A DNA stretch of 64,000 nt from JBBROS01 sp965260935 (GCA_965260935.1 OZ253374.1:3658001-3722000); one strand, 5' to 3'. Numbered from the stretch's first letter, positions 26,835 through 36,118 are shown. A program made the numbers and translations. Notes: generated from the letters alone by a model not told the origin.

Positions 26835-28027
26835 TTTGCCTCCGTCTTGCCGAGCGCGCCCGCTTCCCGCAGCGCCTCGATCTCCTCGCCCGCATATCCC
26901 GCCCCCGCCAGCACCTCCGCCGTGTGCTCTCCCAACCCCGGCGCGGCCCGCCAAATCCCGGCAGGCGTCCCGGAAAACGCCGCCGCCGGGCGCGCCTGCC
27001 GCAGCCGCCCCGCCGCCGGATGCTCCACCTCCACGACGATACCGTTCTCCAGCGCCTGCGGATGCCGGATCATCTCCGTCCGCGTCAGCACCGGCGCGCA
27101 AGGCACCCCCTCGCGCGTCAGCCGCTCCAGCCACTCGTGTCCCGGCCGCGCCAGCAGCGCCGCCTGCGTCAGCGCCAGCCGCTCGTTGATGTTCCGCTGC
27201 CGCAACTCAACCGTCCGGAACCGCGCGTCCTCCAGCCACTCCGGCCGCTCCGCCGCCCGCGTCAGCGCCGCCCACTCCCGGTCCGACTGCACCGCCACGC
27301 TGATATACCCCTCCGCCGTCTCGTAGATCAGGTCGGCAAAGCTCGCCGCCTCCTGCTGCGGCAGGCTCTCCCCCACGAACGTCTGGCTGCCCATGTCCGA
27401 CCCCCAAAGGAACGCGACAACCGCCCCCAGCATCGACAGCCGGACATGCTGCCCCTTCCCCGTCCGCGCCCGCGCCAACAGCGCCGCCGTGATCGCCTGC
27501 GCCGCCACCACCCCCGTCAGCTTGTCCGGCACGATCGTCCGCACCAACTGCGGCCGCGCCTCGTCCGACCCGGCCTGCACCGTCGCCAGCCCCGACGCCG
27601 CCTGCACCAGCGGGTCATAAACCGGCTTCTGCGCGTAAGGCCCCTCCGCGCCGAACCCGCTGATCGACACGTAAACCACCCCGGGCGACACCGCCCGCAC
27701 CGCCGCCTCCCCGATGCCGATCCGCTCCGCCACCCCCGGCCGGAAATTCTGCACGAACACGTCCGCCCCCGCCGCGACCCGGAGCAGCGCCTCCAATCCC
27801 CCCGGCGCCTTCAAATCCAGCGCCACCGACCGCTTGTTCCGGTTGTTGTTCAGGAACGACGCCGAGAACCCGCCCCGCCGGTTCGCCGCCGCCCGCGTAT
27901 GGTCGCCCCCCGGCGCCTCCACCTTGATCACGTCCGCCCCCTGGTCCGCCAGCATCATCGTTCCCAGCGGCCCCGAGATCATCGACGTCATATCGATCAC
28001 CCGAACCCCGTCCAAAGGCCCTGCCAT
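26831..28027 (-). CDS. CaiB/BaiF-type (family III) CoA transferase
   Basis: 398 residues. N-terminal LDGVRVIDMTSMISGPLGTMMLADQGADVIKVE is the family fingerprint, followed by NRNKRSVALDLK, DVFVQNFRPGVAERIG with the region before the catalytic Asp, and SISGFGAEGPYA. These enzymes move CoA between carboxylic acids. Substrate unknown. ATG has GGAGGAG 8 or so bases upstream. Operon with the YfcG-like GST; divergent from the NimT-like MFS exporter, which may carry a related acid or xenobiotic. Confidence 0.93.
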   Translation of the reverse strand: MAGPLDGVRVIDMTSMISGPLGTMMLADQGADVIKVEAPGGDHTRAAANRRGGFSASFLNNNRNKRSVALDLKAPGGLEALLRVAAGADVFVQNFRPGVAERIGIGEAAVRAVSPGVVYVSISGFGAEGPYAQKPVYDPLVQAASGLATVQAGSDEARPQLVRTIVPDKLTGVVAAQAITAALLARARTGKGQHVRLSMLGAVVAFLWGSDMGSQTFVGESLPQQEAASFADLIYETAEGYISVAVQSDREWAALTRAAERPEWLEDARFRTVELRQRNINERLALTQAALLARPGHEWLERLTREGVPCAPVLTRTEMIRHPQALENGIVVEVEHPAAGRLRQARPAAAFSGTPAGIWRAAPGLGEHTAEVLAGAGYAGEEIEALREAGALGKTEAK

Positions 28028-28208
28028 CTGCCTCTCCTCCCAACTCTTGAACGGACCATCGGCCCGCTCGTCGCCGATGCCAACGGCGCACGGCCCCTTA
28101 TGGCTGCATGAACGCGTGATGATGGCCTGTCCGCTTCCATCACTTGTCATTGCTGCCCCGCGAAGCCGCCCGGTGACGCGGCGCCCGGTTCCGTGCCGTA
28201 ATGCCCCC

Positions 28209-29474
28209 GTGAGCGCCCCTCCCCCCGAACCCGCCCCCGGCACGGCGTCCGCCCTGCTGATCCAGGCCGAGACCACGCCCGCCCGCCCCGCGGCTCCGAG
28301 CCGGGCCGGCAGCCTCCTCCTTGCCGTTAGCATCATGCTGATCGCCTTCAACCTGCGCCCCGTCTTCGCCAGCCTCTCCGCCGTGCTGCCCGAAATCCAG
28401 GGCGCCACCGGCCTCTCCGCCGCCGCCGCCGGGTGGCTCACCACCCTGCCCCTCCTCTGCCTCGGCCTCTTCGCCCCGCTGGCCCCCAACCTCGCCCGCC
28501 GCTTCGGCGCCGAGCAAACCCTTCTCCTCGTCCTCCTCCTCGTCGCCCTCGGCACCGGCTTGCGCGGCCTCGCCAGCCCCCCTGCCCTCTTCGCCGGCAC
28601 AGCGGTCGCAGGCGTCGGGATCGCCGTCGGCAACGTCCTCCTCCCGGGCCTGGTCAAACGCGACTTCCCCGCCCGCGCCGAGCTGATGACCGGCCTCTAC
28701 ACCATGGTCCTCTGCGCCGGGGCCGCGCTGGCCGCCGGCCTCACCGTCCCCATCGAGCGCGCCCTCGGCGGCGCATGGCCCGGCGCGCTGGCCATCTGGT
28801 CCCTCCCCGCCCTCCTCGCCGCCGCCCTCTGGCTCCCCCAGGCCAGGCGCGCCGCCCATGTCCCGCGCGCAGCGCCCGCCGTCCAGGGCCTCTGGCGCGA
28901 CCCGCTGGCCTGGCAAGTCACCCTGTTCATGGGCCTGCAATCCGCCATGGCCTACTGCATCCTCGGCTGGCTCGCCCCCATCATGCGCGCCCGCGGCATG
29001 GACGCTGCGGGCGCGGGCCTGGTCGTCTCCGCCACCGTCATGGCCCAGATGGTCGGCTGCCTCGTCGTCCCGCCGCTCGCCGCCCGCCGCCGCGGCCAGC
29101 GCGGCATCGCCGCCGCCCTCGCCGGGCTCGCGGTGGCCGCCATGCTCGGCCTGATCCTCACGCCGCTCGCCGCTGCCTGGTTCTGGGCGGCGCTGCAGGG
29201 CTTCGGCCAAGGCGGCCTGTTCGCCGTCGCCTTGCTGTTCATCATCCTCCGCGCCCCGGACCCGCACGCCGCGGCGCAGCTTTCCGCCATGGCCCAGGGC
29301 GTCGGCTACGTCCTCGCCGCCTTCGCCCCGCTCCTGGTCGGCGTGCTGCACGACGCCATGGGCAGCTTCGCCGGCGTCGCCCCGCTGTTCGCGGTTCTCG
29401 GCCTCGCCTGCGCCGCCAGCGGCCTCGGCGCAGGGCGGGACCGCCAGGTCGTCGTGGGTCCCGCCCCAGGCTGA
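28209..29474 (+). CDS. MFS transporter, CynX/NimT family
   Basis: 421 residues, twelve predicted TM helices. The first helix contains the family motif FNLRPVFASLSAVLPEI (cyanate/2-nitroimidazole transporter group), followed by a GWLTTLPLLCLGLFAPLAP loop and GNVLLPGLVKRDFPAR after TM4. GTG at 28209 chosen to give a short cytoplasmic leader; an ATG near 28119 would add 30 residues. Divergent from the CoA transferase with 181 bases between starts. Substrate uncertain. Confidence 0.88.
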   Translation: MSAPPPEPAPGTASALLIQAETTPARPAAPSRAGSLLLAVSIMLIAFNLRPVFASLSAVLPEIQGATGLSAAAAGWLTTLPLLCLGLFAPLAPNLARRFGAEQTLLLVLLLVALGTGLRGLASPPALFAGTAVAGVGIAVGNVLLPGLVKRDFPARAELMTGLYTMVLCAGAALAAGLTVPIERALGGAWPGALAIWSLPALLAAALWLPQARRAAHVPRAAPAVQGLWRDPLAWQVTLFMGLQSAMAYCILGWLAPIMRARGMDAAGAGLVVSATVMAQMVGCLVVPPLAARRRGQRGIAAALAGLAVAAMLGLILTPLAAAWFWAALQGFGQGGLFAVALLFIILRAPDPHAAAQLSAMAQGVGYVLAAFAPLLVGVLHDAMGSFAGVAPLFAVLGLACAASGLGAGRDRQVVVGPAPG

Positions 29475-29530
29475 ACCGCGTCTGAACCGCGGCGTCCGCA
29501 TCTCTTGCGGCGCTCGCGCGTTGCGCCTCC

Positions 29531-29977
29531 ATGGCAACGAAACCAAAGCCCTCCGCCCCACCCGCAACCCCCGCCCGCGCCAAAACGCGCGCCCAACCCC
29601 CCAAGCCCGCGCCTGAACGGCCCACCGCCGATCCCTCCAAGAACCTGCTCACGAAGCTGGAGGCGGTCGAGAAGGCCCTGTCCGGGCTGCAGCCGCTCGC
29701 GGCGCAGATGCAGGCCCTCGCCAGTCAGCTCGAACGGCTCCAGGCCACCTTGTCGAACCAAGACCGCGTCACGGCTAAGGCAAACCCGACCGCGCCCGCC
29801 AAGTCCCGGCGCGCCACGCCGCCCGCCCGCGACGACGCCTCCGGCCGCGACCCGGGCGACGCCGTCCCCCCAGGCGTCGCCGTCGAGCAGCCCGCCCCCG
29901 TCGTCGGCAAGGACAAGAAAGTCCTGGACGCGCTCGAAACCCTCCCGAAACGTCGCGGCCGCCGCACAACGAAATAA
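29531..29977 (+). CDS. Hypothetical protein with central coiled coil
   Basis: 148 residues. N-terminal 35 residues are Ala/Pro/Lys-rich, residues 37-78 form a heptad-like amphipathic helix (LLTKLEAVEKALSGL, then QMQALASQLERLQATL), and the C-terminus is again basic and ends in KRRGRRTTK. No known domain recognised. A DNA-, envelope- or phasin-like role cannot be decided. Lies 56 bases after the MFS gene and 26 before the GST gene, same strand. Confidence 0.6.
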   Translation: MATKPKPSAPPATPARAKTRAQPPKPAPERPTADPSKNLLTKLEAVEKALSGLQPLAAQMQALASQLERLQATLSNQDRVTAKANPTAPAKSRRATPPARDDASGRDPGDAVPPGVAVEQPAPVVGKDKKVLDALETLPKRRGRRTTK

Positions 29978-30003
29978 CCCGGCAAGCCACAACGAAGCCC
30001 GCC

Positions 30004-30735
30004 ATGGCCTTCAAGCTCTACTACTGGGACGGCCTGCAAGGCCGCGGCGAGTTCGTCCGCCTCGTCCTGGAAGACGTGGGCGCAGCCTACGAGGACATCG
30101 CCCGCTCGGAAGCGGACGACGCTGGCGCGATGGCCGTCATGCGCCTCCTGGACAGCGATGCGGCCCACGTCCCGCCCTTCGCGCCCCCCGTCCTTCAGGA
30201 CGGCGACCTGGTCATATCCCACGTCGCCAACATCCTCCTCCACCTCGGCCCAAAACTCGGTCTCGCGCCCAACGACGAGGGCCTCCGCATCACCGCCCAC
30301 GGCCTGCAACTCACGATCGCCGACGCCGTCGCCGAGATCCACGACACCCACCACCCAATCGCCTCCGGCACCTACTACGAGGACCAGAAAGGAGCCGCCG
30401 CCGCCCGCGCCGCCGATTTCCTGAGCAACCGGATGCCGAAATTCCTGCGCTACTTCGAGCGCGTCCTCCAACGCGCCCCCGACCGCGCCGGCTACGTGTT
30501 CGGCGTCGCCGTCTCCACCGTCGACCTGTCCCTGTTCCAGCTCTTCGCCGGCCTGCGCTACGCGTTCCCGAGGGCAACCGCCGACTTCCCCGCCCGCTAT
30601 CCCGCCTTGGCCAACCTGCACGGCATGGTCGCCCACCGCCCGAACATCGCGGCCTACCTCGCCTCCAGCCGCCGCATCCCCTTCAACGAGGACGGCATCT
30701 TCCGCTGTTATCCGGAACTGGACCAGGACGCCTGA
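30004..30735 (+). CDS. Glutathione S-transferase (sigma/S-crystallin-like)
   Basis: 243 residues. Thioredoxin-like N-domain with LYYWDGLQGRGEFVRLVLED, where the Tyr/Gly-Arg-Gly segment matches the GSH site of sigma/alpha-like GSTs, and PPVLQDGDLVISHVANIL with the cis-Pro and Ser-His pair. The C-domain is helical and ends in a short tail YPELDQDA. Clearly different from the YfcG-like GST at 26.2 kb. Substrate unknown. Confidence 0.88.
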   Translation: MAFKLYYWDGLQGRGEFVRLVLEDVGAAYEDIARSEADDAGAMAVMRLLDSDAAHVPPFAPPVLQDGDLVISHVANILLHLGPKLGLAPNDEGLRITAHGLQLTIADAVAEIHDTHHPIASGTYYEDQKGAAAARAADFLSNRMPKFLRYFERVLQRAPDRAGYVFGVAVSTVDLSLFQLFAGLRYAFPRATADFPARYPALANLHGMVAHRPNIAAYLASSRRIPFNEDGIFRCYPELDQDA

Positions 30736-30780
30736 CGCTGCCCACCGGAACGAGAGATCCCTGTCCAGCGCCGGGGACCG

Positions 30781-30972
30781 GGGCAACAACCGTCGAGCAA
30801 GCCCGAAAGCCGTTCAATAGCCAACGCCGTGATCGGCCACGGCGACCACCTGCACTCGAACAACGCCGGCTACCGCAAGATGGGCGAAGCGCCCGGCCTC
30901 AAGCTGCCGGGAGGCAAGCAACCAAGGCTGTCCAACCACCCGCTCGCGCAAGCCAACTACTTGGCCTTGTAA
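30781..30972 (+). pseudogene. C-terminal remnant of an SGNH/GDSL hydrolase
   Basis: A short plus-strand frame ends GHGDHLHSNNAGYRKMGEA, then LKLPG. This is the Block V region of SGNH/GDSL esterases (usually D-x-L-H-P-N-x-x-G-Y-x-x-M), including the catalytic Asp-x-x-His pair. The Pro after His has become Ser, and none of the N-terminal GDS block or oxyanion blocks is present upstream. The stop TAA at 30970 lies 13 bases inside the 3' end of the convergent MBL gene. I read it as a decayed gene tail, not a functional peptide. Confidence 0.55.
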
Positions 30973-31835
30973 GCGCTCCCGTCCTCCGCCCGCTGCGGAT
31001 GGTCAACGAAGCGCCCCCCCTCCGGCACCGCCACCTGCTCGAACCGCTCCGACAACGCCGTCAGCGCGTCCCGCATCGCCTGCCCCTCCATCGCCCGGCC
31101 ATGCCCCGTCACCGCCACCTCCGGCCGCAACGCCGCCAACGCCGCCACCGACTGCGAGGCCGCCTGCCAATCATGCGTGAAATACTTCGGCGGCCCATGG
31201 ATCTCCGGCGTCTGCATCGCCGTCGCATACGCGCTCTCGCCCGCCACCGTGATGAACGCGTCCCCCACGATCAGCGCCCGGTCCCGCTCCCGCCAGAACG
31301 ACGCGTGCCCCACCGAATGCCCCGGCGTATGCACCCACCGCCACCCCGGCATCTCCGGCACGCTCCCGTCCTCCGGCAAGTCCCGCAGCCGCCCGCCCAC
31401 GTCCACCGGCCCCCGCGGATACAGCGGCGACAGCAGCGACATCGCCCCGCCCCCCGCCATCGCGTCCGGCTTCGGATAGGACGCCGACCCGTCCAGGTAC
31501 GGCCGCTCCAGCCGGTGCGCATAGACCGGCACGTCCCAGCTTTCCGCCAGCGCCGCCAATGTGCCGACATGGTCGAAATGCCCGTGCGTCAGCACGATCG
31601 CCCGAGGCGGCACGCCCTCCCCGAACCGCTCAGCCGCCGCACGCTCGATCCGCCCCCTCGTCGTCGGGATTCCGGTATCGGCCAGCACCCAGCCCCCTTG
31701 CCCCGGCATTCCCACCAACACGACGTTGACGAATGCCAGCCGCAGGTAGGCGATGTCCGGCGCAACCTGCAACGTTCCGTCGCCCTGCTCCTCGCCGGAA
31801 ACGTTCGAGCCGCCGATCGGTATCTGCTGTGCCAT
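30957..31835 (-). CDS. MBL-fold metallo-hydrolase
   Basis: 292 residues. Metal-binding motifs are intact: THGHFDHVG (HxHxDH), HTPGHSVGH, the bridging Asp in IVGDAF, and the last His in TGHGRAM. Glyoxalase II-like or lactonase-type zinc hydrolase; cytoplasmic, substrate unknown. ATG with AGGAGGGGCAGGT immediately upstream. Separated by 11 bases from the SDR gene upstream on the same strand, so probably co-transcribed. Confidence 0.92.
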   Translation of the reverse strand: MAQQIPIGGSNVSGEEQGDGTLQVAPDIAYLRLAFVNVVLVGMPGQGGWVLADTGIPTTRGRIERAAAERFGEGVPPRAIVLTHGHFDHVGTLAALAESWDVPVYAHRLERPYLDGSASYPKPDAMAGGGAMSLLSPLYPRGPVDVGGRLRDLPEDGSVPEMPGWRWVHTPGHSVGHASFWRERDRALIVGDAFITVAGESAYATAMQTPEIHGPPKYFTHDWQAASQSVAALAALRPEVAVTGHGRAMEGQAMRDALTALSERFEQVAVPEGGRFVDHPQRAEDGSAYKAK

Positions 31836-31846
31836 ACCTGCCCCTC

Positions 31847-32797
31847 CTAGTCCCGCCGCCCGAGCGCGACGGCCGCGGCTGCCGCCGCCAATAAGACCCC
31901 CGCTCCCACCGCGGTGATCGTCCCCAGCGGCAGGTGCCCGGACACCCCTCCGTTGCTCCCCGGCTTGAACAACGCCCCATCTTGCGGCGCCTGCTCCGGT
32001 GCCCGCGACACTGCCGTTCCCAGCACCCGGTTCATCACCCACCGCCCCAGCCCCGGCGCGACCGCGTAGAACAGCGGCGCCAGCTTCGCCACCGCCCCGA
32101 CCGAGATCTTGTCCTTCGGATGCCGGGCCAGCCGCACGATGGCGCGGGCCACCTCCTCCGGCCGGTCCGGCGCACGCACGTTGAACCGGTGCCCGGTGTA
32201 GTTCCCCGCGTGCTGCACCCCGGGCGTGTCCACGAACCCCGGGAACACGTCGCACACGTGGATGTCGCCCTCGTCCTGCAGCTCCGCCCGCAGGCTCTCC
32301 GAAAACCCCCGCAGCCCGAACTTCGTCGCCGTGTAGCTCGCCCCGAACGGCGTCCCTACGAACGCCCCGAACGAGACCACGTTGATCAGCACCCCCGAAT
32401 GACGCGCCAGGAAATAAGGCAGCGCCGCGTGCGCCCCGTGCAGGTAGCCCATCAGGTTCGTGCGGATCACCTGGTCGTGCGCCTCGACCGGCACCTCCGT
32501 GAACCGCCCGACCGCCCCTACCCCCGCGTTGTTCACCCATACGTCGAGCCTGCTGTACCGCTTCACCGCCGCCTGCGCCAAGGCCCGCATCGCCATGGCG
32601 TCGGTCACGTCCGTTTCCACGTACTGCGCCCGCCCGCCGTCCCGCTCGCACTGCCGCGCTGTCGCCGCCAGCCGCCCGCCCCGGCGCGAGGCCAGCGTGA
32701 CGCTCGCCCCCTCCCGCGCGAACGCCAGCGCCGTCGCCCGCCCGATCCCGCTCGACGCCCCGGTAATCACCACGCTCATGCCAGCCAGTTTCGGCAT
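31847..32797 (-). CDS. SDR family oxidoreductase with C-terminal membrane anchor
   Basis: 316 residues. Classical SDR: TGASSGIG, NNAGVGA, a Ser in VVSFGA and YTATK (Y-x3-K). A C-terminal extension of about 70 residues ends with a hydrophobic helix (LGTITAVGAGVLLAAAAAAVALG) and a basic tail, so the enzyme is probably anchored to the inner membrane. ATG preceded by GGAG/GAGG. Forms an operon with the MBL-fold hydrolase downstream. Confidence 0.9.
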   Translation of the reverse strand: MPKLAGMSVVITGASSGIGRATALAFAREGASVTLASRRGGRLAATARQCERDGGRAQYVETDVTDAMAMRALAQAAVKRYSRLDVWVNNAGVGAVGRFTEVPVEAHDQVIRTNLMGYLHGAHAALPYFLARHSGVLINVVSFGAFVGTPFGASYTATKFGLRGFSESLRAELQDEGDIHVCDVFPGFVDTPGVQHAGNYTGHRFNVRAPDRPEEVARAIVRLARHPKDKISVGAVAKLAPLFYAVAPGLGRWVMNRVLGTAVSRAPEQAPQDGALFKPGSNGGVSGHLPLGTITAVGAGVLLAAAAAAVALGRRD

Positions 32798-32877
32798 CGT
32801 CCTCGCTCCAGGAATTCAGGAGGAGAACCGCCGCCCCGGCCCGCGGTTCCCATCAGCGCCCGAACGCGCCCCGCCCG

Positions 32878-33750
32878 TCAAAGCGTCGGCTTGCCCCCGG
32901 TCACCGGGATGTATGCGCCCGTGATGTAGCTCGACTCGTCCGACGCCAGCATCACGTAGGGCGGCGCCAGCTCAACGGGCTGCGCCGGCCGGGCCATCGG
33001 CACCGTCTTGCCGAAGTTCTCCACTTTCCCCTCCGGCATGGTCGACGGGATGAGCGGCGTCCAAACCGGCCCCGGCCCCACGCAGTTCACCCGGATGCCC
33101 TTCTCCGCCACCGACTGCGCCAGCCCGGCCGTGAAGTTGGCGATCGCCCCTTTCGTCGTCGCGTAGGCCAGCAGTTGCGGCGAAGGCGTCTTCGCGTTGA
33201 CCGACGACGTGGCGATGATGCTGCCCCCCGGCTTCATCCGCCCCACCGCCGCCTTCGCCAAGTAGAAGTAGGCGTAAAGGTTGGTCCGGAACGTATGGTC
33301 CCACTCCTCCGCGCTGATCTCCTCGATCGATGAGTGCGAGGCCTGGAAGGCGGCGTTGTTCACCAGCACGTCGATTTTGCCGAACTCTTCGGCCGTCCGC
33401 GCCACCAGCGCCTTGCAGTGCTCCTCGCTCGACACGTCGCCGGGCGCCAGCACGGCCCGCCGTCCCGCCTTCTCCACCCAGGACGCCGCCTCCTTCGCGT
33501 CCTCGTGCTCCTGGAGGTAGGACAGCACCACGTCAGCCCCTTCCCGCGCGAACGCCAGCGCCACCGCCCGCCCGATGCCGCTGTCCGCCCCGGTGATCAG
33601 CGCAGCTTTCCCGGCCAGCCGTCCGCTGCCCTTGTAGCTCTCCTCCCCATGGTCCGGCTTCGGGTCCATCTCCCGCGTTTCGCCGGGCATGGGCGTCTTC
33701 GGCTGCGGAAACGGCGGCTGCGGGTAGGCTGTGCGCGGGTCGAATGGCAT
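32878..33750 (-). CDS. SDR family oxidoreductase (YghA/YhdF-like)
   Basis: 290 residues. The proline-rich N-terminal tail with PFPQPKTPMPGETREMDPKP is typical of the general-stress SDRs YghA/YhdF. Then TGADSGIGRAVA, NNAAFQ in place of NNAG, SSVNAKTPSPQLLAYATTK (Y-x3-K) and the late PGPVWTPLIPST. Ends with TGGKPTL. ATG at 33750 has AAGGAG 7 bases upstream, an excellent ribosome site. Often stress- or stationary-phase-induced in other bacteria; substrate uncertain. Confidence 0.93.
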   Translation of the reverse strand: MPFDPRTAYPQPPFPQPKTPMPGETREMDPKPDHGEESYKGSGRLAGKAALITGADSGIGRAVALAFAREGADVVLSYLQEHEDAKEAASWVEKAGRRAVLAPGDVSSEEHCKALVARTAEEFGKIDVLVNNAAFQASHSSIEEISAEEWDHTFRTNLYAYFYLAKAAVGRMKPGGSIIATSSVNAKTPSPQLLAYATTKGAIANFTAGLAQSVAEKGIRVNCVGPGPVWTPLIPSTMPEGKVENFGKTVPMARPAQPVELAPPYVMLASDESSYITGAYIPVTGGKPTL

Positions 33751-34092
33751 GGCGTCGCTCCTTGGGTCGTTCAATGAGTCGATCAGAAGTTGCACAGCCG
33801 CCCCGGGGTTGCCGGCACGTCGCCGGCATGTGTCAGCCGAAAGCGCCGCTCTCCACAACGTGTATTGGGATGCCCGCCGGATTAAGCCCGGCAGCCCCCT
33901 CGATTGGCCGCCATGCGCGCCGGGTTGGCGGGCGGCGGTACGCGGAGGGCAACTCTGATTCTGGCCGCTCCAGCAGGCGGCGCGTGTCGGATAAAGCCAA
34001 CCGAGCATAAATTAAGCTGATGCCGGGATGACGGAACCGGACAAAACGCCCCCGCTGTTCGCCGCATCCTTTCCAATCGATTCATCTTTGTC
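33751..34092. other. Intergenic region carrying repeat copy C
   Basis: 342 bases between the divergent YghA-like SDR and the GGDEF/EAL gene. Apart from repeat copy C it shows a GCCGGCA direct repeat at about 33808-33828 and a 7-of-9 match to a DnaA box (CTCTCCACA, 33849-33857), which is weak. It should contain promoters for both flanking genes; none could be assigned. Confidence 0.5.
33909..33989. repeat. Interspersed repeat, copy C
   Basis: 81 bases, 73% identical to copy B at 15525-15605 in an ungapped alignment, with the central ATGCGCGCCGGGTTGGC and AACTCTGAT blocks kept. Lies entirely in intergenic DNA, same orientation as copies A and B. Ends are less palindromic than in copy A. Confidence 0.6.
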
Positions 34093-36087
34093 ATGCATAA
34101 GCGACGCATGACCGGCCAACTCCTCAAAATCCGTCAGCAATGGCGTCGCTTCGCCCGCCTGACCGAGGCCGCCGCCTGGGCGCTGACCGCCTGCGTCTTC
34201 GCCTGGGTCGCCTGGTCCGGGTTCGAGACCCGGCAGAACCTCCATCTTGTCACCCAGCACGCCATCCGCGCCGCCGAGTTGCGCGGCAGCTTCGCCTTTT
34301 TCGACGAATGGATGGCAATGTCCGCTCGCATGGCCGTCGCCACCGGGGACCAGCGGTGGGTCGATCGCTACGACGAAGCAAGTCCACAGCTTGCCGCCAA
34401 AATCGCCGAGGCGCTCTCCCTGGCAACCCCGGAAATGGCCGCCGCCCTCGCCGAAACCACCCAGGAAGCCTACCGCGGCCTGGCCTCCATGCAGCACGCC
34501 GCCATGGACCAAGCCGAAAGGGGCGACTTGCAGTCTGCCAAGGCGCTACTCGACGGACCCGAAATCGCCTACCTCGAAACCGTCTACCAATCCGGCATCG
34601 ACGCCTTCGGACAGGAGCTGGCCGAGCTGGCCCGCACCCGCGCCGAGAACCTTAACCGCCGCGCCTGGCTCGAAGCCGCCTCCCTCATGCTCGGCATCGT
34701 GCTGGTCACCGGCTCGATCTTCGCCAAACGGGGCAACGCCCGCCTCTCGGTCGCCAACAGGCGCACCGAGTTCCTCGCCCGCACCGACCCGCTGACCGGC
34801 CTGCCGAACCGGCGCAAGTTCTACGAGGACTTGCAGGCAGCGGCCTCCGGCACGGCGGTCGCCGCAAGCTTCGCCTTGCTCATGCTCGATCTCGACCGGT
34901 TCAAGGCCATCAACGACGCTCACGGCCACGCCGCCGGCGACACCCTCCTGCATGGCGTGGCGGAACGCCTCGCCTTCGTGGCCCGCGCGGGCGACACCGT
35001 CGCCCGGCTCGGCGGCGACGAGTTCGCCATCATCGCCCCCCTTCCCGCCACCCCGTTCCGCTCCGAAGCCGACGCCGCCGCCAAGGCCGCTTCCCGCATC
35101 ACCGAAGCCTTCGCGGCCCCGTTCAACTTGCCGGACGGCCTTTCCGTGCAGGTCGGCGTCAGCATCGGCGTCGCGATCTACAATTTCGGTGACGGCAAAG
35201 CCGGCAACCTCGTCGACCGCGCCGACGCCGCCCTGCACCGCGCCAAAACCGAAGGCCGCAACCGCTCCTGCTTCTTCGAGCCACGGATCGACGAGCAGCT
35301 CCGGGCCAGGGCGAAGCTCGAAGCCGACCTCCGCCAGGCCCTCCGCGACGGCGAACTCGTTCCCCACTTCCAACCGCTGGTCGAGATCGAGACCGGCCGC
35401 ATCGCCGCCTTCGAGATGCTCGCCCGCTGGCCCAGGCCCGGCGGCGTCACCGTCAGCCCGGGCGAGTTCATCCCCCTCGCCGAGGACGCCGGGCTGATCG
35501 CCGATCTTACCAAGCGTCTCATCACCCAAGCCTGCCGCGCCGCCGCGCAATGGCCGGGCCACGTCACCCTCGCCTGCAACGTCTCGCCGTTGCTGCTCAA
35601 GGACAGCGGCTTCGTCTCGACCCTCGGTGCAATCCTGAGCGAGACCGGCTTTCCGCCTGCCCGGCTCGAGCTCGAGATCACCGAAAGCGCCCTGCTCGAC
35701 GACCTGCCCCTCGCCGCCGCCCTGATGCGCGACATGAAGCAACTCGGTGTCTCCCTTGCCCTGGACGATTTCGGCACCGGCTACTCGAGCCTGCGCCACC
35801 TTCAGTCCCTCCCCTTCGACAAGCTCAAGATCGACGCGGGCTTCGTCGGCGGCATGGCCGAGGACGGCGAGAGCCGCAAGATCGTCGCCGCCGTGATCGG
35901 CCTCGGCCAGAGCCTCGGCCTGGTCACCGTGGCCGAAGGCGTCGAAACCGAAGACGTCGCCGCCATCCTGCGGGACCTCGGCTGCGACCTCGCCCAAGGC
36001 TGGCTCTTCGGCCGCCCCGCGCCCGAAGGGGCGACAGCAGCCCTCCTGCAGCAAGCCGAGCCGGCGAACATGCAAGCCATGGCATAG
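34093..36087 (+). CDS. Membrane GGDEF-EAL bifunctional c-di-GMP protein
   Basis: 664 residues. TM1 about residues 23-44, a roughly 150-residue periplasmic sensory region rich in helices, TM2 about 195-214, then GGDEF (active-site GGDEF at 307-311) and EAL domains. The EAL signature is EML at 441-443, keeping the catalytic Glu. Other EAL residues are present: LEITESALL, LDDFGTGYSSL, KIDAGFV and EGVET. Both synthesis and hydrolysis of cyclic di-GMP are possible. Its presence next to an exopolysaccharide locus fits biofilm control. ATG 34093 used; ATG 34108 is an alternative. Confidence 0.94.
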   Translation: MHKRRMTGQLLKIRQQWRRFARLTEAAAWALTACVFAWVAWSGFETRQNLHLVTQHAIRAAELRGSFAFFDEWMAMSARMAVATGDQRWVDRYDEASPQLAAKIAEALSLATPEMAAALAETTQEAYRGLASMQHAAMDQAERGDLQSAKALLDGPEIAYLETVYQSGIDAFGQELAELARTRAENLNRRAWLEAASLMLGIVLVTGSIFAKRGNARLSVANRRTEFLARTDPLTGLPNRRKFYEDLQAAASGTAVAASFALLMLDLDRFKAINDAHGHAAGDTLLHGVAERLAFVARAGDTVARLGGDEFAIIAPLPATPFRSEADAAAKAASRITEAFAAPFNLPDGLSVQVGVSIGVAIYNFGDGKAGNLVDRADAALHRAKTEGRNRSCFFEPRIDEQLRARAKLEADLRQALRDGELVPHFQPLVEIETGRIAAFEMLARWPRPGGVTVSPGEFIPLAEDAGLIADLTKRLITQACRAAAQWPGHVTLACNVSPLLLKDSGFVSTLGAILSETGFPPARLELEITESALLDDLPLAAALMRDMKQLGVSLALDDFGTGYSSLRHLQSLPFDKLKIDAGFVGGMAEDGESRKIVAAVIGLGQSLGLVTVAEGVETEDVAAILRDLGCDLAQGWLFGRPAPEGATAALLQQAEPANMQAMA

Positions 36088-36118
36088 AAAAGCAGCCCCC
36101 GCCCCACCTGCCCCAAAA

